Assembly: GCA_903868655.1 (NCBI GenBank)
Contig: CAIPWG010000313.1
Location: 1 to 7,165, forward strand
Source of the DNA: an uncultured Sphingomonadales bacterium
GTDB taxonomy: Bacteria > Pseudomonadota > Alphaproteobacteria > Sphingomonadales > Sphingomonadaceae
Direction: 5' to 3'
DNA length: 7,165 nt
Within the stretch, counting starts at the first letter, position 1. Each line of letters opens with the position of its first letter. The notes beneath the pieces were generated by a model, which was not told the origin of the DNA, made no database searches, and worked only from the letters and a program-made list of their open reading frames with translations. The position numbers and the translations under genes are program-made. Of this stretch, positions 1 to 5,526 are shown one piece after another.

Positions 1-46
1 AATTGGCGATGTTCGGTTGCCGATGACATGATATGGCATCAAAGGC

Positions 47-778
47 ATGAATCCAGAATGGCAGACCTTGCGCAACGCACCGCCGCCAGGCTCGCGGCAT
101 CGCCGTGGGTTTGTTGCACGGGCAGCCTGGCTGATGGTGCGCCTGGTGCTCGCCTTGCTTGTCTTCAGCATCGCCCAAGTCGTGGTCTACAAATTTGTGC
201 CGGTGCCATTCACATATACCATGCTGTTTGACGGCAACGGGGCAAGCCGTAGCTGGGTACCGATCGGCAAGATTGGGCGGCCGATGGTCGATGCGGCGAT
301 CGCGGGGGAAGATTCGAAATTTTGCAGTCACATCGGCTTTGATCAGGATGCGATCCGCAATGCATGGCATCGCAACGAACAGGGCGGACGCATCAGGGGC
401 GGTTCAACGATCAGCCAGCAAACCGCCAAGAACGCGTTTCTGTGGCAAGGCGGCGGCTATCTGCGCAAAGCGGTTGAGGCCTGGTACACGCTGTTGATCG
501 AGGCAATCTGGGGCAAGCGCCGGATCATGGAGGTCTATCTCAATCTCGCCGAAACCGGCATCGGCACCTATGGTGTCGAAGCGGGTGCGCAGCGCTATTT
601 CGGCAAGCCGGCGATTGCGTTGACCACGGTTGAAGCGGCGCGGATTGCCGCGGCTTTTCCCCAGCCCAAAGTCCGCGCGGTGATCGGTGCGACGGGTCGC
701 ATTCGTCGCCACGGCAATGTTATCGCTGCGCGCGAAAGTGTGGTGCGCGGTGATTACGACACGTGCGTTTATCATTAA
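47..778 (+). CDS. mtgA: Monofunctional biosynthetic peptidoglycan transglycosylase
   Basis: This enzyme polymerises lipid II into glycan strands at the outer face of the inner membrane (GT51 family, without a transpeptidase domain). The 243-aa product matches the usual MtgA length. It has a basic N-terminus, one membrane segment at about residues 26-48, then the GT51 motifs in order: ED-F--H-GFD at 88-99 (E88 is the expected catalytic Glu), RGGSTISQQ at 117-125 followed by AKN-FLW, and KRRIMEVYLN at 157-166 with E169 and YG-EAG---YFGK at about 175-187. All signature residues are present, so the gene looks functional. The start at 47 keeps the basic residues before the anchor. The purine-rich AAAGG just upstream sits too close to be an ideal ribosome site, and Met30 is an in-frame alternative inside the membrane segment, hence less likely. 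It ends convergent to the phosphatase gene with 23 bases between. Confidence 0.95.
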   Translation: MNPEWQTLRNAPPPGSRHRRGFVARAAWLMVRLVLALLVFSIAQVVVYKFVPVPFTYTMLFDGNGASRSWVPIGKIGRPMVDAAIAGEDSKFCSHIGFDQDAIRNAWHRNEQGGRIRGGSTISQQTAKNAFLWQGGGYLRKAVEAWYTLLIEAIWGKRRIMEVYLNLAETGIGTYGVEAGAQRYFGKPAIALTTVEAARIAAAFPQPKVRAVIGATGRIRRHGNVIAARESVVRGDYDTCVYH

Positions 779-801
779 GCATCACATGACGCTTTGAAAC
801 G

Positions 802-1596
802 CTACATGTTGGCGACTTCGTCTGCGGGCATGCCTTCGGCAGTGATCAGCCAGCGATCGGTGCCTTCCAGTCCGATCGCGGTAAGTTGCCCGCTGGCAAA
901 CGCTCCGGTGTCAATGCCGATGCGCAAAGCCAGGACTTCGGGATCTGTCGTGATTGTATGGCCGTGCACAACGGTAAAATCACGCGGGGTGTCGTCCTCC
1001 AGAAAATCACTGCGAATCCAGCGCAGATCGGCGGGCGATTGGTCGTCGAGCGGCAAACCCGGACGAATGCCGGCATGGACGAAAACGTAATCACCGATCT
1101 GGATCATGTTTTCCATCGCGGCGATGAACGCAATATCTTCAGGTGGCACCCGCTCGGCCATCAGCAGTCGCAGCTCGGTCAACGAGGTCTGTTGATATTC
1201 CTCGAACGGGATCGGATAGCTGAGCAGCGTTTCGCGGCCGCCGTGGCGCAGGAAATGGCGCAAGATGCTGTCGCTGTCGAAGGCGGCCATGAACATCTCT
1301 TCATGGTTGCCTTGCAGATAACGGACCGTGCGACGCAAGCCCCAATCGCGTGCCAGCGTGATCACGCCCCTGCTGTCGGGGCCGCGATCGACCAGATCCC
1401 CCAGCATGATCACAGTCGTTTGGGCGGGGCCACGCGTGGCATCGTCGGCATCGATCCTGTCGATCATGTCCTGCATCAAATCGGCACGGCCATGGATGTC
1501 GCCGATCGCATAGACCCGCTCGCCCGCGGGAATGCTCGTGACAGTGGCCGCTGAAGCTGACGCGGCGCCGATCAATTTGCGCAGTTTTGTGAACAT
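802..1596 (-). CDS. Metallophosphoesterase, PPP/ApaH-like serine/threonine phosphatase family
   Basis: This is a predicted cytoplasmic two-metal phosphoesterase of the calcineurin-like fold, related to bacterial PrpA-type protein phosphatases and ApaH diadenosine tetraphosphatase. The 264-aa product carries the full metal-site series: GDIHGR at 32-37, GDLVDRGPDS at 66-75, GNHE at 96-99, HAG at 174-176 and HGH at 211-213, followed by a D-TGA segment near 229-232. Nothing catalytic is missing. The substrate (phosphoprotein, ApnA or other) cannot be read from sequence. I chose the ATG at 1594-1596 because the protein then begins MFTKLRKLIG, close to the conserved part. An ATG at 1612-1614 and a longer frame reaching to 1698 are open, but the extra residues look like translated leader and run into the upstream region of the divergent porin. 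No strong Shine-Dalgarno is visible for any of these starts. It is a single gene, convergent with mtgA and divergent from the porin gene. Confidence 0.9.
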   Translation of the reverse strand: MFTKLRKLIGAASASAATVTSIPAGERVYAIGDIHGRADLMQDMIDRIDADDATRGPAQTTVIMLGDLVDRGPDSRGVITLARDWGLRRTVRYLQGNHEEMFMAAFDSDSILRHFLRHGGRETLLSYPIPFEEYQQTSLTELRLLMAERVPPEDIAFIAAMENMIQIGDYVFVHAGIRPGLPLDDQSPADLRWIRSDFLEDDTPRDFTVVHGHTITTDPEVLALRIGIDTGAFASGQLTAIGLEGTDRWLITAEGMPADEVANM

Positions 1597-1603
1597 GGTG
1601 CCG

Positions 1604-1616
1604 ATATGTTGCATAT
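1604..1616. promoter_or_regulatory. Perfect inverted repeat ATATG-TTG-CATAT in divergent intergenic region
   Basis: Two 5-base arms flank a 3-base centre. It lies 7 bases before the chosen phosphatase start and about 90 bases upstream of the porin start, in the shared 5' region of two divergent genes. It could be an operator or a short hairpin in the phosphatase leader. The role is inference. Confidence 0.3.
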
Positions 1617-1635
1617 GGGTATGATCGGGCGATGG

Positions 1636-1669
1636 GCAAGAGGAGATACCCCTGCGGGTGTGCCCTTGC
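1636..1669 (+). other. Possible leader hairpin upstream of the porin gene
   Basis: GCAAG at 1636-1640 can pair with CTTGC at 1665-1669. An inner stem ACCC (1648-1651) pairs with GGGT (1656-1659) around a CTGC loop, and a 2-bp GG/CC step lies between them. The purine run AGGAG (1641-1645) lies inside the structure and has no suitable start codon after it. If the porin transcript begins upstream, this forms a folded 5' leader. No known riboswitch class is recognised. Confidence 0.25.
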
Positions 1670-1703
1670 GCTGTGGGGTGCTTGTCGTCATGGATCACAA
1701 AGT

Positions 1704-2513
1704 ATGAAAATTCGTTTCTGTATTATGCTGATTAGCGCGTGTGTTGCGCCAATTGTGGGGGTTGCGCCCGTGTACGCGCAAGACCGCGCATCCGGCCCCG
1801 GGATGTCTGCTTTGCCGATCAATCTTTCAGGCACAGCCAGCCTGCTTAGCCAGTATCGATTTCGGGGCGTTTCGCGATCGGATGGCGGGATCGCAGTGCA
1901 GGGCGACCTGGGGGCCAGTCTGGCCTCGGGGATTTACGCAGGCGTCATGCTGGCGAGTGTGCGCTCTGGCCCTGCGGGAGATTTCGGCCATGCCGAAATG
2001 GACATTTATGCAGGCTTTGATCATGCGCTGGGCAGTGGCGGCATGATGCTTGATCTGGGTTTGCGCGGCTATCTTTATGCTGATCGCAGCAGTGCCAATC
2101 TGGTCGAATTGTCGGCTGCGCTGCATCAGCAGCTGGGACCACTCGATCTTCGTGCGGGTCTGGCCTATGCGCCGCCGCAGTCCCATCTGGGCCGGGATTT
2201 TCAGAGCGGGTCGCTGCGTGATAACACGTATCTGTTCGCCGAAGGCCGCGCCGATATTCCCAGCACTCCATTGCACGTCCATGCGCATGTGGGGCGCACG
2301 GCGGGGGGTCTCGATTATACCGCGGCGTATACCGATTACCGGCTGGGTGTGGGCGCCAGCCACAACCGGCTGGGCCTCGATCTGTCGTTGGTTGGCACCA
2401 CGATTTCGCGCAATGCGGCCCTCGCCATTGCGCAAGGGCCAACAGCTGATCCTGCGGCAATCTGGCGTGCCGCGCGCAGTGCGGGTGTCGCAACACTATC
2501 CTGCCAGTTCTGA
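1704..2513 (+). CDS. TorF family putative porin (TIGR02001-type outer-membrane protein)
   Basis: The 269-aa product is a predicted outer-membrane beta-barrel. Residues 1-25 form a Sec signal peptide (charged start, hydrophobic core, VYA before Q26). Soon after comes the family hallmark LSGTASLLSQYRFRGVSRSD (41-60), the first-strand motif of these conserved proteobacterial proteins. Alternating Gly- and aromatic-rich strands follow through the rest, and the chain ends in Phe, as expected for a Bam-assembled barrel. The transported solute is unknown; the family is poorly characterised. The frame is open from 1632, but I chose the ATG at 1704 because it puts the signal peptide at the N-terminus. 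There is no clear Shine-Dalgarno before it, which is slightly unusual. The gene is divergent from the phosphatase and is followed after 18 bases by the glyoxalase gene, so the two may be cotranscribed. Confidence 0.85.
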   Translation: MKIRFCIMLISACVAPIVGVAPVYAQDRASGPGMSALPINLSGTASLLSQYRFRGVSRSDGGIAVQGDLGASLASGIYAGVMLASVRSGPAGDFGHAEMDIYAGFDHALGSGGMMLDLGLRGYLYADRSSANLVELSAALHQQLGPLDLRAGLAYAPPQSHLGRDFQSGSLRDNTYLFAEGRADIPSTPLHVHAHVGRTAGGLDYTAAYTDYRLGVGASHNRLGLDLSLVGTTISRNAALAIAQGPTADPAAIWRAARSAGVATLSCQF

Positions 2514-2531
2514 AACGGAGCCTGACCTGTC

Positions 2532-2966
2532 ATGACCAAGTTTCTCCACACGATGATCCGGATCTCCGATCCGGATGCCACGATCGCCTTTTTCAATCTG
2601 ATCGGGCTCGAAGAAGTCCGCCGCTTCGACAGCTCGGCGGGCCGGTTCACGCTGATCTTTCTGGCGGCCCCCGGACAGGCCGGCCTCGCTGAAGTGGAAC
2701 TGACCTATAACTGGCCGCCCGAAGAGGGCGAAGCCGAAGTCTATGGCGGCGGACGCAATTTTGGTCATCTGGCGTTCCAGGTGAGCAATATATACGAAAC
2801 GTGCGCGCGGATCGCTGCCGCCGGTCATATCGTCCACCGCCCGCCACGCGATGGCCATATGGCATTCGTGAAATCGCCTGACGGGATTTCGATCGAGCTG
2901 CTGCAAGACGGGCGGCTGGAACCGGCGGAGCCATGGGCGAGTATGCAGAACACCGGGACCTGGTAA
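2532..2966 (+). CDS. gloA: Lactoylglutathione lyase (glyoxalase I), VOC family
   Basis: This enzyme would convert the methylglyoxal-glutathione hemithioacetal to S-lactoylglutathione in cytosolic dicarbonyl detoxification. The 144-aa product (E. coli GloA has 135) has two beta-alpha-beta-beta-beta VOC modules and aligns with the E. coli type from the first residues. All four metal ligands are in place: H6 in FLHTMIR, E56 in VELTYNW, H79 in NFGHLAF and E122 in SIELLQ. N60, expected to contact glutathione, is also kept. The compact length, without the long insertions of the Zn-type enzymes, suggests the Ni/Co-type bacterial form; that is inference. A GGAG at 2517-2520 stands 11 bases before the ATG, a little far. 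It follows the porin gene by 18 bases and probably shares its transcript. A related VOC enzyme with another substrate is possible but less likely, given the complete glyoxalase I residue set. Confidence 0.85.
   Translation: MTKFLHTMIRISDPDATIAFFNLIGLEEVRRFDSSAGRFTLIFLAAPGQAGLAEVELTYNWPPEEGEAEVYGGGRNFGHLAFQVSNIYETCARIAAAGHIVHRPPRDGHMAFVKSPDGISIELLQDGRLEPAEPWASMQNTGTW
2556..2576 (+). repeat. Perfect 9-bp hairpin in the first codons of gloA
   Basis: ATCCGGATC (2556-2564), loop TCC, then GATCCGGAT (2568-2576). Each arm also holds the palindrome ATCCGGAT, so it reads equally as a direct repeat of GATCCGGAT. It starts 24 bases after the A of the ATG and encodes part of the IRISDPD segment. In mRNA it could slow or gate early translation; as DNA it could be a paired protein site. 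The structure is seen; the function is inferred. Confidence 0.5.
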
Positions 2967-2976
2967 CCGACGCGAT

Positions 2977-3017
2977 GCGCCCGCTCACGCCGTGAAAGCC
3001 ACGCGTCGAGTGGGCGT
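2977..3017 (+). terminator. Extended bulged hairpin after gloA, possible terminator
   Basis: The outer stem 2977-2986 (GCGCCCGCTC) pairs with 3008-3017 (GAGTGGGCGT), with two G-U pairs. After a one-base bulge, ACG (2987-2989) pairs with CGT (3004-3006). After another one-base bulge, CGTG (2991-2994) pairs with CACG (3000-3003) around the loop AAAGC. This gives about 17 pairs beginning 10 bases after the gloA stop. There is no T-run after it, so it is not a classic intrinsic terminator. It may be a weak or Rho-assisted terminator or a 3'-end stabiliser that separates gloA from the next operon. Confidence 0.35.
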
Positions 3018-3038
3018 GTGGTTGTCCAAAGACCGCGC

Positions 3039-3066
3039 TTGACGCGCGCGCCTGTTAAAATATAGT
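3039..3066 (+). promoter_or_regulatory. Sigma70-type promoter for the tetR-cytochrome-oxidase-PLP operon
   Basis: TTGACG (3039-3044) and TATAGT (3061-3066) are separated by 16 bases; each box matches five of six consensus bases. The spacer ends in an A/T-rich stretch, unusual in this GC-rich window. Transcription would start near 3073, leaving a leader of about 34 bases before tetR. Called from pattern only. Confidence 0.5.
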
Positions 3067-3067
3067 C

Positions 3068-3075
3068 ATAGCTAT
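3068..3075. promoter_or_regulatory. Candidate TetR operator palindrome ATAGCTAT
   Basis: This perfect 8-base palindrome begins one base after the -10 box, across the predicted transcription start. That is a typical place for an autoregulating TetR repressor to bind. It is short for a full TetR operator, and the flanks do not extend the symmetry, so the assignment is tentative. Confidence 0.3.
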
Positions 3076-3106
3076 CGAATCGCAATTCCGGGAAAGGAAG
3101 CTGGCG

Positions 3107-3751
3107 ATGGATAGGCATGGCTTGCCCGATTTCGAACGCGCCGCACCGCCTGTGCAGGACCGTGCGCATCGCACACGCGAACGGCTGCTCGATGTCGCCG
3201 GCGCCATGTTGGGCGATTGCGGTATCGAAAGGATTTCGACCAACCTGGTCGCGCAAGCGGCCGGCGTCACTCCGCCGGCACTCTATCGCCATTTTCGCAA
3301 CAAGTATGATTTGCTGGCCGCACTCGCCGAACGGCTGATGGTGCGCCAGAATGCGGCGCTCATCGCATGGCTCGATCGGTGGCGAAGCGCGGGGCAGGCA
3401 GGGCTGACCGCGCATCTGGCCGAGCTATTTCGCGAGACGGCTGCTGTGACCGATGCCGAACCCGGCGGGGTGTGGATCGAACGCGCGTTGCGCGCGGTGC
3501 CGCAATTGGCCCCGATCCGCCTTGCCTCGCACCGTCATGTTACCGACTGCATTGTGGAGGCCATGGCCGGACAGACCCCGGACGCAGCCAGACTGTGGCG
3601 GCGGGTGCGGCTGGCCGTGGAGATGGGTTACGCGGTCGACGAGATGTTGCACGAAGAAGATCGGATCAACCGGGATGATCTGTTTGACGATGCGGCGCGC
3701 GCGGTCGCGGCGATTTTTGCAGGCGCAGAAGGGGATGGCCATGATGTTTGA
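3107..3751 (+). CDS. TetR/AcrR family transcriptional regulator
   Basis: This is a predicted dimeric, ligand-responsive DNA-binding repressor of 214 aa, a normal length for the family. The N-terminal TetR domain spans about residues 20-70 and contains the recognisable helix-turn-helix, with TNLVAQAAGVTPPALYRHF (45-63) followed by RNKYDLL. The rest is alpha-helical, as expected for a ligand-binding domain, and gives no clue to the ligand. The start has a strong Shine-Dalgarno (GGAAAGGAAG, 3091-3100) ending 6 bases before the ATG. It is the first gene of the operon, behind a good promoter with a palindrome at the start site. Autoregulation together with control of the three downstream enzyme genes is therefore the simplest reading. 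Its 3' end overlaps the cytochrome gene by 11 bases, suggesting translational coupling. Confidence 0.9.
   Translation: MDRHGLPDFERAAPPVQDRAHRTRERLLDVAGAMLGDCGIERISTNLVAQAAGVTPPALYRHFRNKYDLLAALAERLMVRQNAALIAWLDRWRSAGQAGLTAHLAELFRETAAVTDAEPGGVWIERALRAVPQLAPIRLASHRHVTDCIVEAMAGQTPDAARLWRRVRLAVEMGYAVDEMLHEEDRINRDDLFDDAARAVAAIFAGAEGDGHDV
3729..3734 (+). promoter_or_regulatory. Ribosome binding site deciding the cytochrome c start
   Basis: AAGGGG lies inside the end of tetR, 6 bases before the ATG at 3741. An in-frame ATG at 3735 would directly abut it and is unsuitable. The adjoining ATG at 3744 (spacing 9) remains possible. Confidence 0.5.
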
Positions 3752-4097
3752 ACGCGCTTGTCTGTTGCTGCCGGCGCTGGCGCTGGCGGCGTGTCATCCT
3801 GCCCCGACAGCGCAGCCGCTGACCCAGGCACAAGCCGCGGCGCGTCATCCCGCCGATGTGGGTCTGGCCACACTATACGATGGATCATGCCGCGCGTGTC
3901 ACACCAATCGCGACAGCGGCGCGCCGTTGTCGGGTGATCATGCACAATGGGATGTGCGCTGGGCCAAGGGGCCGGATGTGTTGCTGCAACACGCGGTGGC
4001 CGGGTACAACGGCATGCCGGCCGGCGGCCAATGTACCACATGCACGCCTGCCGAATACGCCGCGCTGATCCGGTTCATGGCTGACCAGGGCGGTTGA
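3741..4097 (+). CDS. Lipoprotein class I cytochrome c, c5-like
   Basis: This is a small electron carrier of 118 aa. The N-terminus is a lipoprotein signal peptide with lipobox LALAAC (C18 would be lipidated), which predicts a membrane-anchored periplasmic cytochrome. The single heme c site is CRACH at 50-54. The likely distal axial ligand is M92 in the segment NGMPAGGQC. The pair C98/C101 (GGQCTTC), placed just after the Met, is the hallmark of cytochrome c5-type proteins, where these cysteines form a disulfide. An Ala/Gln/Pro-rich linker (about 20-36) follows the anchor. The start at 3741 overlaps tetR by 11 bases; the frame is open much further upstream, but only inside tetR. The flavoprotein gene follows after 22 bases. 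By context it is probably the electron acceptor for that enzyme, passing electrons to the respiratory chain; that role is inference. Confidence 0.88.
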   Translation: MMFERACLLLPALALAACHPAPTAQPLTQAQAAARHPADVGLATLYDGSCRACHTNRDSGAPLSGDHAQWDVRWAKGPDVLLQHAVAGYNGMPAGGQCTTCTPAEYAALIRFMADQGG

Positions 4098-4119
4098 AAA
4101 TATAACAGGGAGAGTATCG

Positions 4120-5526
4120 ATGAGTACGACACGCAGGGCGTTGCTGCTTGGGGGGGGTGGCGCCGCGGTGGCAGGGGCTGCGGGGCTGACCGGGCGGCGT
4201 CTGTGGCTCGATCGCGAACCGGCTGCGCTGCCCGCAGTTGACCGGTCGGGTCATTTGCTGTGGCAGAACTGGTCGGCGACCGAACATGCATACCCGGCGA
4301 CCCGGCTTGCCCCGACCGGCGCTGACGAGGCTGCGCATATGTTGCGCATGGCAACTGGGCCGGTGCGCACTGTCGGCGCCGGGCACAGCTTTACCGGGTT
4401 GGTGCCGACAGACGCCACGCTGGTTAGCCTTGATCGCATGACCGGGGTGCTGGGGCACGATCCGGCCACGCTGCAGGCCAGCGTGGCCGCAGGAACACGG
4501 CTCTATGACCTTGGACCTGCGCTTGCTGCGATCGGTCAGGCAATGCCCAACTTGCCCGATATCAACAAGCAGTCGCTGGCCGGCGGCACGCAGACCGGCA
4601 CGCATGGCACCGGGCATGGGCTGACCGCAGTGCATGGCGGGATCGTCGAATTCGATTTGGCAACCCCGCGCGGCGAAGTCCTGACATGCAGCGCGACGCA
4701 AAATTCCGAAGTGTTCGATGCCGCGCGCGTCGGTTTGGGCGCCTTCGGGATCGTCACGCGCATGACATTGCAGAACCAGCCGCTTACCCGCGTGAAAAAG
4801 GTTACCAGTCTGCGCCACCGCGACGACCTGATGCTGGGTTGGGACGATCTGGTTGGCAAACACCGCAATGTCGAATTCTATGTCATCCCGTTCAGCCGGT
4901 GGGGCCAGTTGATCACCCACGACGATACGCATGAACCGATCCGCCCGCGCGGCCCCGATACCGACACCGATGGGCAAATGCAGCTGAAACAGGCGCGCGA
5001 TATCTTTGAATTTGCAGGTTCCTTGCGGGCCTGGGCGCTGGATCGCGCCATTGCCGGAATGCCCGAACAGATTGCCATCGATGAAGGATGGAAATTGCTG
5101 TCGAACGAGCGCTCGGTGCGCAACCGCGAAATCGAATACCACGTGCCGCGCGAAACCCAGATTGCGGCCTTGCGCGAGGTGGTGGAAGCCGTGGAACGCT
5201 ATCGCAGCGATGTGTTCATCCCGATCGAGGTGCGCGCGATTGCACCGGATGCGGCGTGGCTGTCGCCATTTTATGGTCGCGAAAGCGGATCGATCGCTGT
5301 GCACACGTTTTACAAGGACGATTATCAGTTCTTTTTCACACTGATCGAGCCGATTTTGCGCCGCCACGGCGGTCGCCCGCACTGGGGCAAGCTGAACAGC
5401 CTGACATACGCTGATTTTGCCGCGCTTTACCCGCGCTGGAAGGAGGCATTGGCCGTGCGTGACCATCTCGACCCGGAAGCCAAATTGCTCAATCCCTATC
5501 TGCGCCGGGTGCTGCGTCGTGGTTAG
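4120..5526 (+). CDS. Tat-exported FAD-linked oxidoreductase, D-arabinono-1,4-lactone oxidase/alditol oxidase family
   Basis: This is a flavoenzyme of the VAO (FAD_binding_4) superfamily with an ALO-type C-terminal domain; relatives oxidise sugar lactones or alditols. The 468-aa product starts with a twin-arginine signal (TTRRALLLGG, then an Ala/Gly-rich core to about residue 24), so it should be exported folded with FAD bound. FAD-domain motifs are GAGHSF at 86-91 (H89 is at the position that is covalently flavinylated in relatives), GGTQTGTHGTGH at 155-166 and GAFGIVTRMTL at 207-217. ALO-domain motifs are REIEYHVP at 336-343, PIEVRA at 368-373, and HWGK at 421-424 with YPRW and a terminal LDP...LLNPYL. 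A good ribosome site (AGGGAGAG, 4107-4114) stands 5 bases before the ATG. It lies between a lipoprotein cytochrome c and a Tat-signal PLP enzyme, suggesting a cytochrome-linked dehydrogenase rather than an O2-using oxidase; the real substrate is unknown. Confidence 0.9.
   Translation: MSTTRRALLLGGGGAAVAGAAGLTGRRLWLDREPAALPAVDRSGHLLWQNWSATEHAYPATRLAPTGADEAAHMLRMATGPVRTVGAGHSFTGLVPTDATLVSLDRMTGVLGHDPATLQASVAAGTRLYDLGPALAAIGQAMPNLPDINKQSLAGGTQTGTHGTGHGLTAVHGGIVEFDLATPRGEVLTCSATQNSEVFDAARVGLGAFGIVTRMTLQNQPLTRVKKVTSLRHRDDLMLGWDDLVGKHRNVEFYVIPFSRWGQLITHDDTHEPIRPRGPDTDTDGQMQLKQARDIFEFAGSLRAWALDRAIAGMPEQIAIDEGWKLLSNERSVRNREIEYHVPRETQIAALREVVEAVERYRSDVFIPIEVRAIAPDAAWLSPFYGRESGSIAVHTFYKDDYQFFFTLIEPILRRHGGRPHWGKLNSLTYADFAALYPRWKEALAVRDHLDPEAKLLNPYLRRVLRRG
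4150..4157 (+). repeat. G8 homopolymer tract in the Tat signal coding region
   Basis: Eight consecutive G bases cover codons 11 to 13 of the FAD oxidoreductase, at the junction of the twin-arginine region and the hydrophobic core. Slippage by one base would frameshift the gene almost at its start. The tract is directly visible; phase variation is only a possibility. Confidence 0.9.

Noticed and set aside
1..46. Upstream edge, searched for an mtgA promoter or a preceding gene end
   Set aside because: It is too short and no convincing -35/-10 pair or coding frame is visible.
777..794. An imperfect inverted repeat AAGC...GCTT between mtgA and the phosphatase as a bidirectional terminator
   Set aside because: It has only 4 plus 2 pairs around a mismatch and a tiny loop, with no T-run; too weak to call.
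886..1554. A 222-codon + strand open frame opposite the phosphatase
   Set aside because: The - strand encodes an intact metallophosphoesterase with all metal motifs; the + product shows no family features.
1597..1698. A 34-residue N-terminal extension of the phosphatase
   Set aside because: It is polar, Pro/His-rich and reaches to within a few bases of the porin start; the conserved family starts near MFTKL.
1632..1703. An N-terminal extension of the porin from an ATG at 1632
   Set aside because: It would bury the signal peptide behind 24 unrelated residues; the ATG at 1704 gives a normal signal sequence.
4075..5466. A 463-codon open frame on the - strand covering nearly all of the FAD oxidoreductase gene
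   Set aside because: The + strand protein has complete VAO/ALO motifs. The antisense product is rich in Arg, His, Pro and Gln and has no recognisable motif. Long mirror frames are common opposite high-GC genes.
5417..5518. An N-terminal extension of the PLP enzyme from an ATG at 5417
   Set aside because: It lies wholly inside the oxidoreductase gene in another frame and would precede the twin-arginine signal; the GTG at 5519 fits better.
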